5,126 nucleotides of DNA, taken from the NCBI GenBank assembly GCA_017745135.1, contig JAGIAB010000246.1, positions 1 to 5,126 of the forward strand. The letters run 5' to 3'. Below are positions 1 to 5,126 of this stretch, piece by piece (position 1 is the stretch's first letter; each line of letters begins with the position of its first letter). The notes beneath the pieces were generated by a model that was not told the origin of the DNA, searched no databases, and saw only the letters and a program-made list of their open reading frames with translations. The stretch comes from Flavisolibacter sp. (GTDB taxonomy: Bacteria; Bacteroidota; Bacteroidia; Chitinophagales; Chitinophagaceae). A program made the position numbers and the translations under genes.

Positions 1-680
1 ATCAACTGGAAAGGACGGATAGAAGAAACCATCACTTCTGCAATGCGGTTGGTTTTTTCTTCCATTACGCCCATCATTACCTGCGATCCATAAATAAGCA
101 TGATGAAGTAAATGAGAAAACCACAGGCATAGCCAATGCCGCTTGCAATCTTTGCATTGGACTTTTCGTCATTTTCATTTTTGGCATCGATGGTAATGTT
201 GCTTTTGTTCAGTATTTCTCTTTTGCTTTCATCAATCCCCAATTTTTCTGCTTTAATTTTTGACCACATGGAATTGAGTTTACTTTCCACCTGTACCACA
301 GGCCCTACGCCATAGGTTTTGGTTGTTTTAAGAGTAAGATTTTTTGCGCCACTTTCCCAACTCATTGGCGGAATGACGATGTAAGCATCATAGCCAAGCG
401 ATGAATAATTTTTTGTGATCTCCTCCGCATTGGTGGTAATGTATTCAATGTGAGAACTGCTGTCCTGCTGGTTAGCCTGGGCCACCATTGCCTTATTAAA
501 ATAACCAGAGGAGTCAATCAATGCCACATGAAGTTTACGGGATGATTTTTCTGCAATGTACCCTGTGCCAAAAATCAACCCGAGATATAGCAATGGAAAT
601 AATATAGTAGATATGATGAAGGTCCTTTTTCTAACACGGGTGATGTACTCCCGGCCAATGACCAAAAATGTTTTATTCAT
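1..680 (-). CDS. ABC-2 type transporter permease, NatB-like (partial, C-terminus outside window)
   Basis: This is the membrane subunit of an ABC exporter of the NatB/YhaP type; the substrate cannot be told from sequence. The frame is open from an ATG at 680 to the left edge, giving 226 residues starting MNKTFLVIGREY. A basic N-terminus (REYITRVRKR) is followed by a hydrophobic membrane segment at about residues 21-42. A large hydrophilic, presumably extracytoplasmic domain spans about 43-178, and a second membrane segment lies at about 180-204. Directly after it comes VMEEKTNRIAEVMVSS (206-220), a hallmark of this permease family. Members of this class usually have around 400 residues or more with several further C-terminal helices, so roughly half is missing because of the window edge and not because of damage. 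The start lies 9 bases after the stop of the ATPase gene, so the two are surely co-transcribed and probably assemble together. No Shine-Dalgarno is seen, as is usual in Bacteroidota. Confidence 0.9.
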   Translation of the reverse strand, partial: MNKTFLVIGREYITRVRKRTFIISTILFPLLYLGLIFGTGYIAEKSSRKLHVALIDSSGYFNKAMVAQANQQDSSSHIEYITTNAEEITKNYSSLGYDAYIVIPPMSWESGAKNLTLKTTKTYGVGPVVQVESKLNSMWSKIKAEKLGIDESKREILNKSNITIDAKNENDEKSNAKIASGIGYACGFLIYFIMLIYGSQVMMGVMEEKTNRIAEVMVSSIRPFQL

Positions 681-689
681 AAAATAGGT

Positions 690-1625
690 TTAAGCAGTTA
701 CCGTTTGAAATTGTCTTGCAGCAGGTGTTCCCTCTACCAGGTGAATGAAGATATCGTTCAACGACGGCAAAATTTCATGGAAGGAATAGATGTTGGCATT
801 CGACTGAAGGAAATAGCGAAGCACATCATTCGGTGTATGTCCTTCGTTGATTTTTACCACCAGTGAATAATCCTCGTTTTGCCTGACAATGGTGAACGCA
901 TCATTGTTTGTATTCAAAGGCATGGTATCAAAGCTGATCCTGAATAAATTTTCCTTGAATTGTTGTTTCACTTCTTTTACGGTTCCATCCAAAATTTTTT
1001 GGCCTTTGTTGACAAGAATGATGTGATCACAAATTTCTTCTACCTGTTCCATCCGGTGTGTACTGAAAATAATGGTAGCGCCATTTTTTGCCAGCCTGAA
1101 AATTTCATCCTTGATCAAATTGCTGTTGACAGGATCAAGTCCGCTGAAAGGTTCGTCCAGTATGATCAGTTTTGGACTGTGCAAAACTGTAGTAACGAAC
1201 TGCAGTTTTTGTTGCATTCCTTTTGAAAGATCTTCCACTTTTTTATTCCACCAGCTTTCCATTTCCAGTTTGGTAAACCATTCTTTGATCAGCCTTGTTG
1301 CTTCATTCTTTTTTAAGCCTTTAAGCTGGGCGAGGTACAAAGCCTGTTCGCCAATCTTCATTTTCTTGTAAAGGCCTCTTTCTTCAGGCATGTAGCCAAT
1401 GCGTTCTATGTCGGTGCGTGGATCGAATTTCTTTCCATCAAAAATAATGTCACCAGAATCAGGATAAATAATACCGGTGATCATTCGCAGCAAAGTGGTT
1501 TTGCCGGCGCCATTGGGACCAAGCAAACCAAAGATGCTTGCCGGTGTAACAGATAGACTGATATCGTCCACAGCTTTTTGAGTGGCAAAATATTTTTTGA
1601 CGTGTTGTGTCTCCAGAATATTCAT
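690..1625 (-). CDS. ABC transporter ATP-binding protein, NatA-like, with C-terminal DUF4162-like region
   Basis: This 311-residue protein is the cytoplasmic ATPase that powers the permease encoded just downstream. All nucleotide-binding motifs are present in order: Walker A GPNGAGKT (36-43), signature LSKGMQQ (133-139), Walker B LIILDEP (153-159), D-loop SGLD (161-164) and the H-loop histidine in STHRMEQ (His190). The Q-loop region reads GYMPEERGLY (77-86), with Glu where many ABC ATPases have Gln. From memory this is normal for the NatA/YhaQ-type subfamily and not a defect. The last 90 or so residues after the ATPase core resemble the DUF4162-type tail of exporter ATPases. The ATG at 1625 gives the standard N-terminus (MNILETQHVKKY, with the A-loop tyrosine near residue 12). 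No Shine-Dalgarno precedes it. I infer a two-gene export operon with the permease. The substrate (sodium, a drug, a peptide or other) is unknown, so no symbol is given. Confidence 0.95.
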   Translation of the reverse strand: MNILETQHVKKYFATQKAVDDISLSVTPASIFGLLGPNGAGKTTLLRMITGIIYPDSGDIIFDGKKFDPRTDIERIGYMPEERGLYKKMKIGEQALYLAQLKGLKKNEATRLIKEWFTKLEMESWWNKKVEDLSKGMQQKLQFVTTVLHSPKLIILDEPFSGLDPVNSNLIKDEIFRLAKNGATIIFSTHRMEQVEEICDHIILVNKGQKILDGTVKEVKQQFKENLFRISFDTMPLNTNNDAFTIVRQNEDYSLVVKINEGHTPNDVLRYFLQSNANIYSFHEILPSLNDIFIHLVEGTPAARQFQTVTA

Positions 1626-1775
1626 AGGCAGTTATTAAGGTTTAAAAGTAAACTCAAATTGATTGATGAAAAGAAAAATTGACAAAAGGGGATTTGGTAA
1701 GTGCAAAATACAGGTTTGGGAATGCCAATCGGACTCTTCGAAAAATGATGATAAGAATTAACAAACGCACAAGAG

Positions 1776-1808
1776 TGCACATTCGCTTCGCTCAGTGTAA
1801 ACTGTGCA
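1776..1808. repeat. Imperfect palindrome of TTCG-N5-CTCAG type, copy 1
   Basis: The core TTCGCTTCGCTCAG lies at 1782-1795 and is flanked directly by short complementary arms ACA (1779-1781) and TGT (1796-1798). A wider pair of arms, TGCACA (1776-1781) and TGTGCA (1803-1808), could pair instead. The core has the same layout as the second palindrome at 1862-1884 (TTCG, five variable bases, CTCAG). I infer that it is a degenerate member of the short intergenic palindromic repeats often seen in Bacteroidota genomes. The arms are short, so confidence is limited. Confidence 0.4.
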
Positions 1809-1861
1809 AGAGAAGTGAAATAGTAGCAATGTTGCTGGTTTCATAAGTATTCACTTTAAAC

Positions 1862-1884
1862 CATCCTTCGACAAACTCAGGATG
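1862..1884. repeat. Palindromic intergenic repeat of TTCG-N5-CTCAG type, copy 2
   Basis: The arms CATCCT (1862-1867) and AGGATG (1879-1884) are perfect reverse complements around an 11-base centre, TCGACAAACTC. Read on the minus strand this is the familiar CATCCTGAG...TCGAAGGATG pattern, a short palindrome I recall as dispersed in intergenic DNA of many bacterial genomes, including Bacteroidota. The element stands alone here, is not followed by a T-run, and does not look like a terminator. Its function is unknown. Confidence 0.6.
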
Positions 1885-1973
1885 ATAACCTCTTGAATAA
1901 TGATGGTATCAATAATTGATGTGCACAAAATAAATGGTCAGCTAAATTCTCCTACGCAAATCATTACAAATGA

Positions 1974-1997
1974 AAAGCTCTCCCAAAGGAGAGCTTT
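1974..1997 (-). terminator. Hairpin terminator behind pckA
   Basis: A perfect 10-base stem, AAAGCTCTCC (1974-1983) pairing with GGAGAGCTTT (1988-1997), closes a four-base loop. It lies 34 bases beyond the pckA stop codon. On the minus strand the stem is followed by only a short T-rich run (TCATTTG). On the plus strand it is followed by ATATATAC. The stem ends themselves supply A and T runs on both sides, so it may act in both directions. Position and stem quality make it the natural end of the pckA transcript. Confidence 0.75.
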
Positions 1998-2031
1998 ATA
2001 TATACATCATAAGAAGGGTGTAAACACAATA

Positions 2032-3636
2032 TTACAATTTTGGCCCGGCTTCAAAAATTTCTTTTGAAACATCACTTGCATATTTTTCAAAATTCTTTGC
2101 AAACAGGCAGGCAAGAAATTTTGCTTTACCATCATACGCGGCTTTGTCATTCCATGTATTTTTCGGAATTAAAATTTCATCCGGCACGCCAGGCACATGC
2201 TTCGGAATGGCAAATCCAAAAACAGGATCCATTACAGTTTCAACTTCATCTAATTTGCCTTGTAAGGCTGCGCTGATCATTGCTCTTGTATAAGACAATT
2301 TCATTCGATGTCCAACACCATAGGCACCGCCTGTCCAACCCGTATTGATCAGCCAAACATTTACATTGTGCTTTTCCATTTTTTTTCCAAGCATATCGGC
2401 ATATTTTCCCGGATGCAATGGCAAAAAGGGAGCGCCAAAGCATGCACTGAAAGTTGGCTTCGGTTCTGTAACATCTGCTTCTGTTCCGGCAACTTTTGCT
2501 GTATAACCCGAAATGAATTGATACATCGCCTGCCCCTTCGTTAATTTGGAAATAGGAGGAAGCACACCATACGCATCGCAGGTTAAAAAGAAAATGTTTT
2601 TAGGAATATTTCCGATAGATGGTTCCTGTGCGTTGTCGATAAAATCCAACGGATAAGAAACCCGGGTGTTCTCCGTTATTGCACCATCATCAAAATTGAT
2701 TTGGTTAGTGCCCGGATGGAATATTACATTTTCGGCAATAGAGCCGCGACGGATGGCGTTGAAAATTTCCGGTTCTTTTTCTTCTGACAAGCCGATGAGT
2801 TTTGCGTAACATCCGCCTTCAAAATTAAAAATATTGTCATCAGTCCATCCATGCTCATCATCACCAATTAATTTTCTGTTGGGGTCAGTACTAAGCGTTG
2901 TTTTTCCTGTTCCGCTTAATCCAAAGAAAATCGCAGTATCACCATCTTCTCCCATGTTGGCAGCGCAATGCATACTCAGTACATTTTTTTCGTGGGGAAG
3001 AATGTAATTGAGGATGGAAAAAATTCCTTTCTTGGTCTCACCTGTGTAGCCGGTTCCTGCAATCAAAATAGTTTTGTGGCGGAAAGAAACGATAACACCG
3101 TTGTGTTGCCGTGTGCCGCATTCCTTTGGATTTAACTTTAAATCCGGTGCAGAAATTACATGCCAGTCTGGTCTAAAGTTTTCCAACTCATCTTCTTCAG
3201 GACGAAGAAACATGTTGTACGCAAATAAATTTGTCCAGGGCTTTTCTGTGATCACACGAACATTCAAACGATAACGAGGGTCGGCGCAGGCATAACAATC
3301 ACGTACCCATATTTCTGGTTTTTGATTGAGATAGTCCATGATCTTTTCATGAACAATGTGAAAGTATTTTTCTTCAATAGGAACGTTGAAGTCATTCCAA
3401 TCGATAACATTTTCCGTAGTAGGATCTTTTACAGTGAATTTGTCTTTGGGACATCTGCCGGTAAATTCCCCGGTACGGATAGCCAACGCTCCGGTACTGG
3501 TTAAAACACCTTCGCCAATGCGCAATGTGTCTTGGATTAACTCTTCGGGGGTAGACTGGTAATGAATACTGTGGATATATTTCAATCCCATATTCACCAG
3601 CTTTTCTCTGGGAATAACAATGACAGGTACTGACAT
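2032..3636 (-). CDS. pckA: Phosphoenolpyruvate carboxykinase (ATP)
   Basis: This cytosolic enzyme converts oxaloacetate and ATP into phosphoenolpyruvate, CO2 and ADP, the committed step of gluconeogenesis. In some Bacteroidota it is thought to run in the carboxylating direction. From the ATG at 3636 the protein has 534 residues, matching the family (about 530-540). Visible motifs are TGRCPKDKF (60-68, substrate-binding Arg), GETKKG (199-204, metal-binding Lys), MHCAANMG (222-229, metal-binding His), P-loop GLSGTGKTT (239-247), GDDEHGW (258-264, catalytic/metal Asp), FEGGCYAK (272-279), ENTRVSYP (322-329) and NTGWTGG (431-437). All key residues are present. The usual Ser of TGRSPKDK is Cys here. 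The frame continues upstream to an ATG at 3708, but the extra 24 residues (MFLLYLTMAHDFYLL...) do not resemble the family. I therefore choose the start MSVPVIVIPREKL. It is transcribed alone, from a promoter near 3728-3756 to the hairpin at 1974-1997. Confidence 0.97.
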   Translation of the reverse strand: MSVPVIVIPREKLVNMGLKYIHSIHYQSTPEELIQDTLRIGEGVLTSTGALAIRTGEFTGRCPKDKFTVKDPTTENVIDWNDFNVPIEEKYFHIVHEKIMDYLNQKPEIWVRDCYACADPRYRLNVRVITEKPWTNLFAYNMFLRPEEDELENFRPDWHVISAPDLKLNPKECGTRQHNGVIVSFRHKTILIAGTGYTGETKKGIFSILNYILPHEKNVLSMHCAANMGEDGDTAIFFGLSGTGKTTLSTDPNRKLIGDDEHGWTDDNIFNFEGGCYAKLIGLSEEKEPEIFNAIRRGSIAENVIFHPGTNQINFDDGAITENTRVSYPLDFIDNAQEPSIGNIPKNIFFLTCDAYGVLPPISKLTKGQAMYQFISGYTAKVAGTEADVTEPKPTFSACFGAPFLPLHPGKYADMLGKKMEKHNVNVWLINTGWTGGAYGVGHRMKLSYTRAMISAALQGKLDEVETVMDPVFGFAIPKHVPGVPDEILIPKNTWNDKAAYDGKAKFLACLFAKNFEKYASDVSKEIFEAGPKL

Positions 3637-3727
3637 AGTAAGCAATCGTTTAGGAGACGAAGGTAATAGATAAAAATCGTGGGCCATAGTCAGGTATAGG
3701 AGAAACACATTGTTAAATCATTGTAAG

Positions 3728-3756
3728 CAAAACTATTTGCGTAAAAATTTCTTCAA
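3728..3756 (-). promoter_or_regulatory. Bacteroidota-type promoter for pckA
   Basis: On the minus strand, TTG (3756-3754) is followed after 18 bases by TAGTTTTG (3735-3728). This matches the Bacteroidota housekeeping consensus TTG-N(17-23)-TAnnTTTG exactly. Transcription would begin near 3721, leaving a leader of about 85 bases before the pckA start at 3636. The match was found by eye and is not experimentally shown. Confidence 0.6.
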
Positions 3757-3769
3757 TTCGGTTACTTTG
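3736..3769 (+). promoter_or_regulatory. Possible divergent promoter for the GxxExxY gene
   Basis: On the plus strand, TTTG (3736-3739) is followed after 22 bases by TTACTTTG (3762-3769). The second element differs from TAnnTTTG at one of the six defined positions. Transcription would start near 3776, just outside the left repeat, leaving a leader of about 60 bases. It overlaps the pckA promoter on the other strand. This is a weak call made on position and a partial match. Confidence 0.3.
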
Positions 3770-3779
3770 TTGAGTTGAA

Positions 3780-3815
3780 GAACACGGATGACACAGATTG
3801 TGGGATTTTCACGGT
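3780..3815 (+). repeat. Left flanking repeat of the GxxExxY cassette (ACACRGRT units)
   Basis: Two degenerate tandem units, ACACGGATG (3782-3790) and ACACAGATTG (3791-3800), are followed by GGGATTTTCACGG (3802-3814), which has the same flavour. The first 20 bases (3780-3799) match the reverse complement of 4274-4293 at 17 of 20 positions, and all three differences are A versus G. The repeat sits 39 bases before the GxxExxY start. I recall such ACACGGAT-rich tracts beside GxxExxY genes in other genomes, but this could not be checked here. Confidence 0.7.
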
Positions 3816-3838
3816 AGAGATATCCATTTCAATTTCCG

Positions 3839-4255
3839 ATGAAGCATGAAGAAATAACAAATAAGATCATTCAGGCTTTTTTCAAAGTATACAATACTCT
3901 GGGATATGGGTTTTTAGAAAAAGTGTACCGCAACGCCTTGTATATTGAGCTGATTGAAATGAAGTTTGCAGTTTCTATGGAAAAAAGAATTCAGGTTTAT
4001 TACAAAACTCATGTTGTTGGTGATTTCTGTTCTGACATAATAGTGGGAGACGTTGTTATTTGTGAATTAAAGACGAACGAAAACATATCTGAGGCCGATG
4101 AAAATCAGCTGATCAATTATCTGAAATCTACTAATATTGAAGTCGGATTACTGTTGAATTTCGGTAAAAAGCCGGAAGTGAAGAGAAAGGTATATGACAA
4201 CGAAAAGAAAACCTGGAACACAACAAGGATAAGCCAGATTGATAAAACAAATTAA
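3839..4255 (+). CDS. GxxExxY protein (PD-(D/E)XK nuclease-like)
   Basis: This 138-residue protein belongs to the GxxExxY family (TIGR04256 / PDDEXK_3 type). The naming motif is GFLEKVY (residues 24-30). The rest of the family pattern follows: Asp66 in CSDIIVGD, ELK at 76-78, QLINYL at 90-95 and GLLLNFGKKPEVKRKVY at 103-119. Together Glu27, Asp66, Glu76, Lys78 and Gln90 make a plausible PD-(D/E)XK nuclease active site, so the copy looks intact. To my knowledge no biochemical function is established for the family, so nuclease activity is inference. Its length is typical (about 125-140). The ATG at 3839 is the only sensible start, since the family begins with a short MKHEEITNKII-type helix. No Shine-Dalgarno is present. 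The gene stands alone, divergent from pckA and flanked by inverted repeats. Its stop codon merges into the right repeat, which suggests gene and repeats travel as a unit. Confidence 0.92.
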   Translation: MKHEEITNKIIQAFFKVYNTLGYGFLEKVYRNALYIELIEMKFAVSMEKRIQVYYKTHVVGDFCSDIIVGDVVICELKTNENISEADENQLINYLKSTNIEVGLLLNFGKKPEVKRKVYDNEKKTWNTTRISQIDKTN

Positions 4256-4293
4256 ATCTGTGTTGATCCATATAACCCGTGTCACCCGTGTTC
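4254..4293 (-). repeat. Right flanking repeat of the GxxExxY cassette (inverted ACACRGRT units)
   Basis: Read on the minus strand from 4293 this is a tandem of ACACGGGTG, ACACGGGTT, a worn unit containing ATGGATCA, and ACACAGATTT. It is the inverted counterpart of the left tract: 4274-4293 matches 3780-3799 at 17 of 20 positions. In addition AATCTGTGT (4255-4263) is the exact reverse complement of ACACAGATT (3791-3799). The innermost unit begins inside the TAA stop codon of the GxxExxY gene (4253-4255). Confidence 0.7.
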
Positions 4294-4301
4294 CAAAAAA
4301 T

Positions 4302-4316
4302 GGCTACGAAGTAGCC
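4302..4316 (-). terminator. Compact hairpin, possible minus-strand terminator
   Basis: GGCTAC (4302-4307) and GTAGCC (4311-4316) form a perfect six-base stem around GAA. On the minus strand the stem is followed by ATTTTTTGG, the layout of a small intrinsic terminator. On the plus strand it is followed by TCAGAACG, with no T-run. No minus-strand gene is visible that would need it, and the stem is short. It could instead be a dispersed palindrome or a transcript-stabilising hairpin at the end of the GxxExxY message. Confidence 0.35.
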
Positions 4317-4339
4317 TCAGAACGTAAGCAGATAGAACA

Positions 4340-4347
4340 TACATTTG
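4340..4347 (+). promoter_or_regulatory. Possible -7 element for the aminopeptidase gene
   Basis: TACATTTG is an exact TAnnTTTG match, 22 bases before the ATG at 4370, which would give a leader of about 16 bases. No TTG is found at the expected distance upstream (about 4314-4323), so this is half a promoter only. Confidence 0.35.
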
Positions 4348-4369
4348 GAAACTGTTTTAAAAGCCAGAT

Positions 4370-5126
4370 ATGAAAAGTCTTCCGTTGAATCCCCAGCTTT
4401 TTATTACCAATCGCAACCGTTTTGTTGAAAGAATGAAGCCGAACTCCATTGCCATTTTTGTGAGCAATGATGAGGTTCCCAGTAATGGTGATGCTCTGTA
4501 TCCTTTTAAGCAGAACAGTGATTTATATTGGCTCAGCGGGATCAGCCAGGAAGATTCAATGGTGGTTTTATTCCCTGATAATCCCGATCCAAAATACCGT
4601 GAAGTGTTGGTATTGGTTCGTCCGAATGAACTAAAGGAAAAATGGGATGGCAAGCGTTTGCGTAAAGAAGAGGCAACGGCCATCAGCGGCATTCAAGCCA
4701 TTGTTTGGCTGGACAGTATTGACGCTTCATTACAGCCATGGATTCATCTGGCTGATACGATTTATTTGGATACGAATGAAAACGACCGCAAGGGGAGTTT
4801 GGTACAGACAAGAGATTACCGCTTTGCGAAGGAGATGAAAGAACGTTATCCTTTGCATCAATATGAAAGAGCAGCAAGAATTTTAAAAGACTTAAGAGGG
4901 ATTAAAACACAATACGAAATTGAAGTCACTCAAAAAGCAATCGATATTACCAAAGATGCTTTTGAACGGGTGATGAAATTTGTGAGGCCGGGTGTTTGGG
5001 AGTATGAAATTCATGCAGAGATCATTCATGAGTTTTTACGTCAACGATCAGATGGTGAAGCTTACGGAAGTATTATTGCCAGTGGCGACAGGGCCAGGAC
5101 TTTACATTATGTAAGTAACAATCAGC
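4370..5126 (+). CDS. Aminopeptidase P family metallopeptidase (partial, C-terminus outside window)
   Basis: This gene encodes a Xaa-Pro aminopeptidase of the M24B (aminopeptidase P) family, a cytosolic enzyme that removes the N-terminal residue from peptides with proline in second position. The frame is open from the ATG at 4370 to the right edge, giving 252 residues. Residues 1 to about 165 form the aminopeptidase P N-terminal domain, with the typical PFKQNSDLYWLSGI (45-58) and KWDGKRL (91-97). The M24 'pita-bread' catalytic domain begins at about 175 with LRGIKTQYEIEVTQKA. The stretch YGSIIASGDRARTLHYVSN (232-250) carries the conserved LHY histidine (His246) of the active site. The metal ligands (Asp, Asp, His, Glu, Glu) would lie beyond the window, so catalytic competence cannot be judged. 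Full-length members have about 430-470 residues. It could equally be labelled pepP, but I leave the symbol open because the family has several paralogues. No Shine-Dalgarno is seen; the start is set by the family N-terminus. Confidence 0.92.
   Translation, partial: MKSLPLNPQLFITNRNRFVERMKPNSIAIFVSNDEVPSNGDALYPFKQNSDLYWLSGISQEDSMVVLFPDNPDPKYREVLVLVRPNELKEKWDGKRLRKEEATAISGIQAIVWLDSIDASLQPWIHLADTIYLDTNENDRKGSLVQTRDYRFAKEMKERYPLHQYERAARILKDLRGIKTQYEIEVTQKAIDITKDAFERVMKFVRPGVWEYEIHAEIIHEFLRQRSDGEAYGSIIASGDRARTLHYVSNNQ

Larger units (their letters stand above)
1626..1973. other. Gene-free intergenic stretch between the ABC operon and the pckA terminator
   Basis: These roughly 350 bases contain no credible coding frame and no recognisable RNA gene. 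They hold the 5' leader of the ABC operon (minus strand) and two short imperfect palindromes, listed separately. A weak promoter-like TATTTTGC on the minus strand around 1703-1710 is one base short of the Bacteroidota TAnnTTTG element and has a poor spacer, so I do not call it. Some promoter for the ABC pair must nevertheless lie here if the hairpin behind pckA stops transcription. Confidence 0.6.

Noticed and set aside
960..1371. Plus-strand open frames of 88 and 99 codons opposite the ABC ATPase gene
   Set aside because: They lie wholly within the opposite strand of a well-supported ATPase gene and their translations show no family features; they are antisense shadows.
1695..1735. Promoter-like TATTTTGC with an upstream TTG before the ABC operon (minus strand)
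   Set aside because: The element is one T short of TAnnTTTG and the spacer is about 15 bases, outside the usual range, so it is not called.
2040..3504. Several plus-strand frames and one minus-strand frame of 60-78 codons within pckA
   Set aside because: All are overprinted on pckA, whose every catalytic motif is intact; none has a plausible domain or start context.
3780..4293. CRISPR-like array formed by the ACACRGRT units
   Set aside because: Units are only 9-10 bases, contiguous without spacers and degenerate, and no cas gene is present.
3770..4300. Target-site duplication around the GxxExxY cassette
   Set aside because: The bases just outside the two repeats (TTGAA on the left, CAAAAAATGG on the right) show no convincing direct repeat, so insertion by a classical transposase is not supported.
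4357..4877. Minus-strand frames of 111 and 64 codons and a plus-strand frame of 63 codons over the peptidase gene
   Set aside because: They overlap the aminopeptidase P frame, which carries recognisable family motifs; the translations of the others are low-information shadows.

Overview
The window looks like chromosomal DNA from a member of the Bacteroidota, most probably the Chitinophagaceae. This rests on protein style (a NatA/NatB-type ABC exporter, ATP-type PEP carboxykinase, a small GxxExxY protein and an aminopeptidase P family enzyme), AT-rich sequence, no clear Shine-Dalgarno sequences before the starts, and promoter elements of the Bacteroidota type (TTG, spacer, TAnnTTTG). The genus is an inference; I could not run any search.

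Layout. Positions 1-680 (minus) hold the N-terminal 226 residues of an ABC-2 type permease that runs off the left edge. It follows its ATPase partner (690-1625, minus) after 9 bases, so the two form an export operon. Positions 1626-2031 hold no gene: they contain two related short imperfect palindromes of the TTCG-N5-CTCAG type and a strong hairpin just behind pckA. pckA, the gluconeogenic phosphoenolpyruvate carboxykinase, occupies 2032-3636 on the minus strand, with an in-frame but unlikely extension up to 3708. A well-formed promoter for it lies at 3728-3756.

On the other side of this divergent region, a 138-residue GxxExxY protein (3839-4255, plus) with a PD-(D/E)XK nuclease-like pattern is bracketed by degenerate ACACRGRT-type repeats in inverted orientation (left 3780-3815, right 4254-4293). 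Gene and repeats look like one small cassette of about 515 bases placed between housekeeping genes. After a compact hairpin (4302-4316), an aminopeptidase P family metallopeptidase starts at 4370 (plus) and runs off the right edge.

The genes are not one pathway. pckA and the peptidase are metabolic housekeeping genes and the ABC pair is an exporter of unknown substrate. The repeat-bracketed GxxExxY gene is the accessory part and the most interesting object here. I see no rRNA, tRNA, CRISPR array, transposase or complete insertion sequence.
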